Shown: in pieces, positions 62,333-64,000 of the stretch
Position numbering within the stretch: the stretch's first letter is position 1
How the letters are laid out: the number at the start of each line of letters is the position of its first letter
Source of the DNA: Cacconaster sp033811195
Lineage (GTDB): Bacteria > Bacteroidota > Bacteroidia > Bacteroidales > UBA932
Direction of reading: 5' to 3'
Assembly: GCA_033811195.1 (NCBI GenBank)
Contig: JAPXOZ010000003.1
Span: forward strand, 62,001 to 126,000
DNA length: 64,000 nucleotides
Translations under genes and position numbers: made by a program
Notes under the pieces: model-generated
Databases searched by the model: none
The model's input: only the letters and a program-made list of their open reading frames with translations
What the model was told of the DNA's origin: nothing

Positions 62333-64000
62333 ATGAAGAAATTTTTTGCAACAATCACGCTGGCAGCGATGATAATTGTTGTCGGCTGTGTGGATCTGGA
62401 TGAAGTGTGGAGCGAGATTGATTTCTTGAAAAAGCAAAACAAGGAGCAAGCTGATAAGATCAACAAGCAAGCCGACGAACTTCAGGAGTACAAAGAGAGG
62501 TTAAAAGCGATTGAGGATCTGACGAATACTGTCAACTTGGACATCGCTGCCATCAAGGCACTCCTAGAGGCCCAAAATAGAAAATTGGGCATTATTTCTT
62601 ACACTGAAATGCTTGATAAAAGTGGCTACGTGCTACTAATGAGCGACGGTAGCACTATCACTCTGAAGCATGGAACTAATGGTGAAAAGGGTGAAAAGGG
62701 TGACAAGGGAGACAAAGGTGATAAAGGTGACAAAGGTGACCAAGGCGACAAAGGCGATAAAGGAGACCAGGGGGAGAAGGGCGAGCAAGGTGAAGAGGGC
62801 GCTAAGGGAGAACAGGGGGATAGAGTCATTATTGGCGTAAAACCTTTTGGCCCTTACGATCGTCTTTACTGGACTATTAATGGTGATTTCCTGCTGGATG
62901 CGAGTGGAAACAAAGTCCCGGCTACCGGAGAAAAGGGTGATGAGGGCTCTAAAGGTGATAAGGGAGATATGGGCCTAACTCCGATTTTGAGGGTAAATAG
63001 TGCAGGTAACTGGGAAATGAGTCTTGATAATGGCACCACATGGCAAGAGGTTAAGGATAAGACAGGAAAGTCTGTGGCAGCTATTGGACCTAAAGGGGAT
63101 AAGGGTGATAAAGGTGATAAAGGTGACAAAGGTTCTCAAGGTCTAGTTGGTGAGCAGGGACCTCAGGGAGAAGTAGGTCCTCAAGGTCCTTCCGGAAGTG
63201 TTGACAATTTGCAAATAACTGAAACTGCTACTGCTGTTATAATTACCTTTAATGGATATTCCTATACAATCCTAAAAGGGATACCTCAATCTCAGTTTGA
63301 CCTGAAATTACTTCTCGGTGTGTGGGATATGAATATGATCCAAACCCCCGATGGCAGTGACGGATGGATAGATGAAGATCCTGAAGAAGGCTATAGTATG
63401 CATTTTATGGACTCTGCAAATGGGGCAATTTCAAGTCTTCCATGGATTAATGTTCCCTTCACTTACACGTTGATCGACAAAAACAAATTTGAGCTAGTAC
63501 GACTCTCAGGCTTTGATACTATGACCATCATTGATCTGGATAACGACAATTTAATCCTAGAAGTGGTTTCTAATGCCGGTACAAGACGTGAGCATTATAT
63601 ACGAGGTGAGGTTCCTAATCCGCTGAGTTTTGTTGCGAAGTACAACATTAACATGTTTGGACTAGGCTTTGTTACGGACTCTATCTCCTGCAATGTGAGT
63701 GGCTACTTCACATATGAACAGATTGTTCCTATGCAAGAGTTCGTTTTCTTTTTAGGAGGTTACTTTATCCCGACCGTCGATGAGTGGAGAGCGATAATAC
63801 CGGATAACAATCATCAGATACCATTCGGTAATCTCTCCGCAATGACGGATCTTAGAGTTACTGAAACTGTGACAGTACAAAATAAGAGCATCACTATGAC
63901 CAGCGACTATGCTCACTCGCCTGAAAGCTATCCTGGTTGCACTTCTGCACTCCGCTATGTAGGGACCAGTATGGTTTCGGCCTGGAGGTATGAATATCTC
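62333..64000 (+). CDS. Collagen-like surface lipoprotein (DUF4988-type), 3' truncated
   Basis: The frame is open for 556 codons to the window end. A signal peptide ends in lipobox Cys19 (VVGCVDLDE), with acidic residues after the Cys like the Bacteroidetes lipoprotein surface-export signal. A coiled coil follows (about 25-80), then three Gly-X-Y blocks (residues 117-163, 199-213 and 252-289) rich in GDKGDKG. They are separated by two small domains with YWTINGDFLLDASGNKV and WEMSLDNGTTWQEV, the layout of Bacteroidetes DUF4988 lipoproteins with an expanded collagen-like part. Residues from about 290 form an unrecognised domain. The gene is divergent from the AraC-type regulator. Confidence 0.85.
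   Translation, partial: MKKFFATITLAAMIIVVGCVDLDEVWSEIDFLKKQNKEQADKINKQADELQEYKERLKAIEDLTNTVNLDIAAIKALLEAQNRKLGIISYTEMLDKSGYVLLMSDGSTITLKHGTNGEKGEKGDKGDKGDKGDKGDQGDKGDKGDQGEKGEQGEEGAKGEQGDRVIIGVKPFGPYDRLYWTINGDFLLDASGNKVPATGEKGDEGSKGDKGDMGLTPILRVNSAGNWEMSLDNGTTWQEVKDKTGKSVAAIGPKGDKGDKGDKGDKGSQGLVGEQGPQGEVGPQGPSGSVDNLQITETATAVIITFNGYSYTILKGIPQSQFDLKLLLGVWDMNMIQTPDGSDGWIDEDPEEGYSMHFMDSANGAISSLPWINVPFTYTLIDKNKFELVRLSGFDTMTIIDLDNDNLILEVVSNAGTRREHYIRGEVPNPLSFVAKYNINMFGLGFVTDSISCNVSGYFTYEQIVPMQEFVFFLGGYFIPTVDEWRAIIPDNNHQIPFGNLSAMTDLRVTETVTVQNKSITMTSDYAHSPESYPGCTSALRYVGTSMVSAWRYEYL

Noticed and set aside
62626..63129. Minus-strand proline/serine-rich open frames
   Set aside because: They are mirror images of the Gly-X-Y repeats of the collagen-like gene on the plus strand.

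Overview
The window is a chromosomal segment of an anaerobic Bacteroidales-type bacterium. Supporting this are SusC/SusD outer-membrane genes, Bacteroidetes-style promoters (TTTG or TTG, 19-21 bases, then TAnnTTTG) at many starts, almost no Shine-Dalgarno sequences, a Rho with a long charged insertion, family C69 and M20 peptidases, and a DUF4988-type surface lipoprotein. The [FeFe]-hydrogenase maturases HydE and HydF show hydrogenase capacity, although no HydG or hydrogenase subunit lies here. Species cannot be named from the sequence alone.

Layout. 1-6.2 kb: 3' part of clpB, then a divergent cluster with hydF to the right and nhaP-like antiporter, beta-helix lipoprotein and hydE to the left. 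6.2-12.3 kb: MFS exporter, tRNA-Arg, LysE exporter, lnt, pyrF and an M20 peptidase. 12.3-16 kb: tig-clpP-clpX, with a long heptamer-repeat array between clpP and clpX. 16-22.5 kb, leftward: lptD, ridA, rho and a CNNM/CBS protein. 22.5-32.2 kb: amiC, dnaA, pepD, rpe, birA (leftward), rsfS, ftsH, cdsA, psd. 32.5-39.6 kb, leftward: tRNA-Gly, a NifU-like scaffold with a GGGtGRT protein, and susC-susD without carbohydrate enzymes. 39.8-44.7 kb: lysA, a second long heptamer array, ffh, folD, a MauE-thioredoxin membrane protein and a small cysteine-rich lipoprotein. 44.8-52 kb: polyferredoxin, trmD, a DUF349 protein, yidC, a PLP-binding protein. 52-60 kb: gpsA, pgi, a lipid-anchored isoaspartyl peptidase, META lipoprotein, rsmI-like, folB, mtaB, C69 dipeptidase. 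60-64 kb: metallo-beta-lactamase-fold protein, a membrane-bound AraC-family regulator, and a truncated collagen-like surface lipoprotein running off the end.

Functionally this is mostly housekeeping: protein quality control (ClpB, Tig, ClpP, ClpX, FtsH), envelope biogenesis (LptD, Lnt, YidC, CdsA, Psd, AmiC), peptide use (M20, PepD, C69, isoaspartyl peptidase) and iron-sulfur/redox biology (HydE, HydF, NifU-like plus GGGtGRT, polyferredoxin, MauE-Trx).

The most unusual signal is non-coding. Seven intergenic loci carry degenerate tandem repeats with a strict 7-base period, always downstream of a gene end, often as inverted G/T-rich and C/A-rich arms. In clpP, lysA and the CNNM/CBS gene the stop codon TAG is itself the start of the first heptamer. 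Other notable points are a perfect palindrome shared by two distant loci, interleaved divergent promoters for lysE and lnt, three near-leaderless starts, a Gln in place of the usual His in the HydF cluster motif, and the uncharacterised GGGtGRT/scaffold pair.
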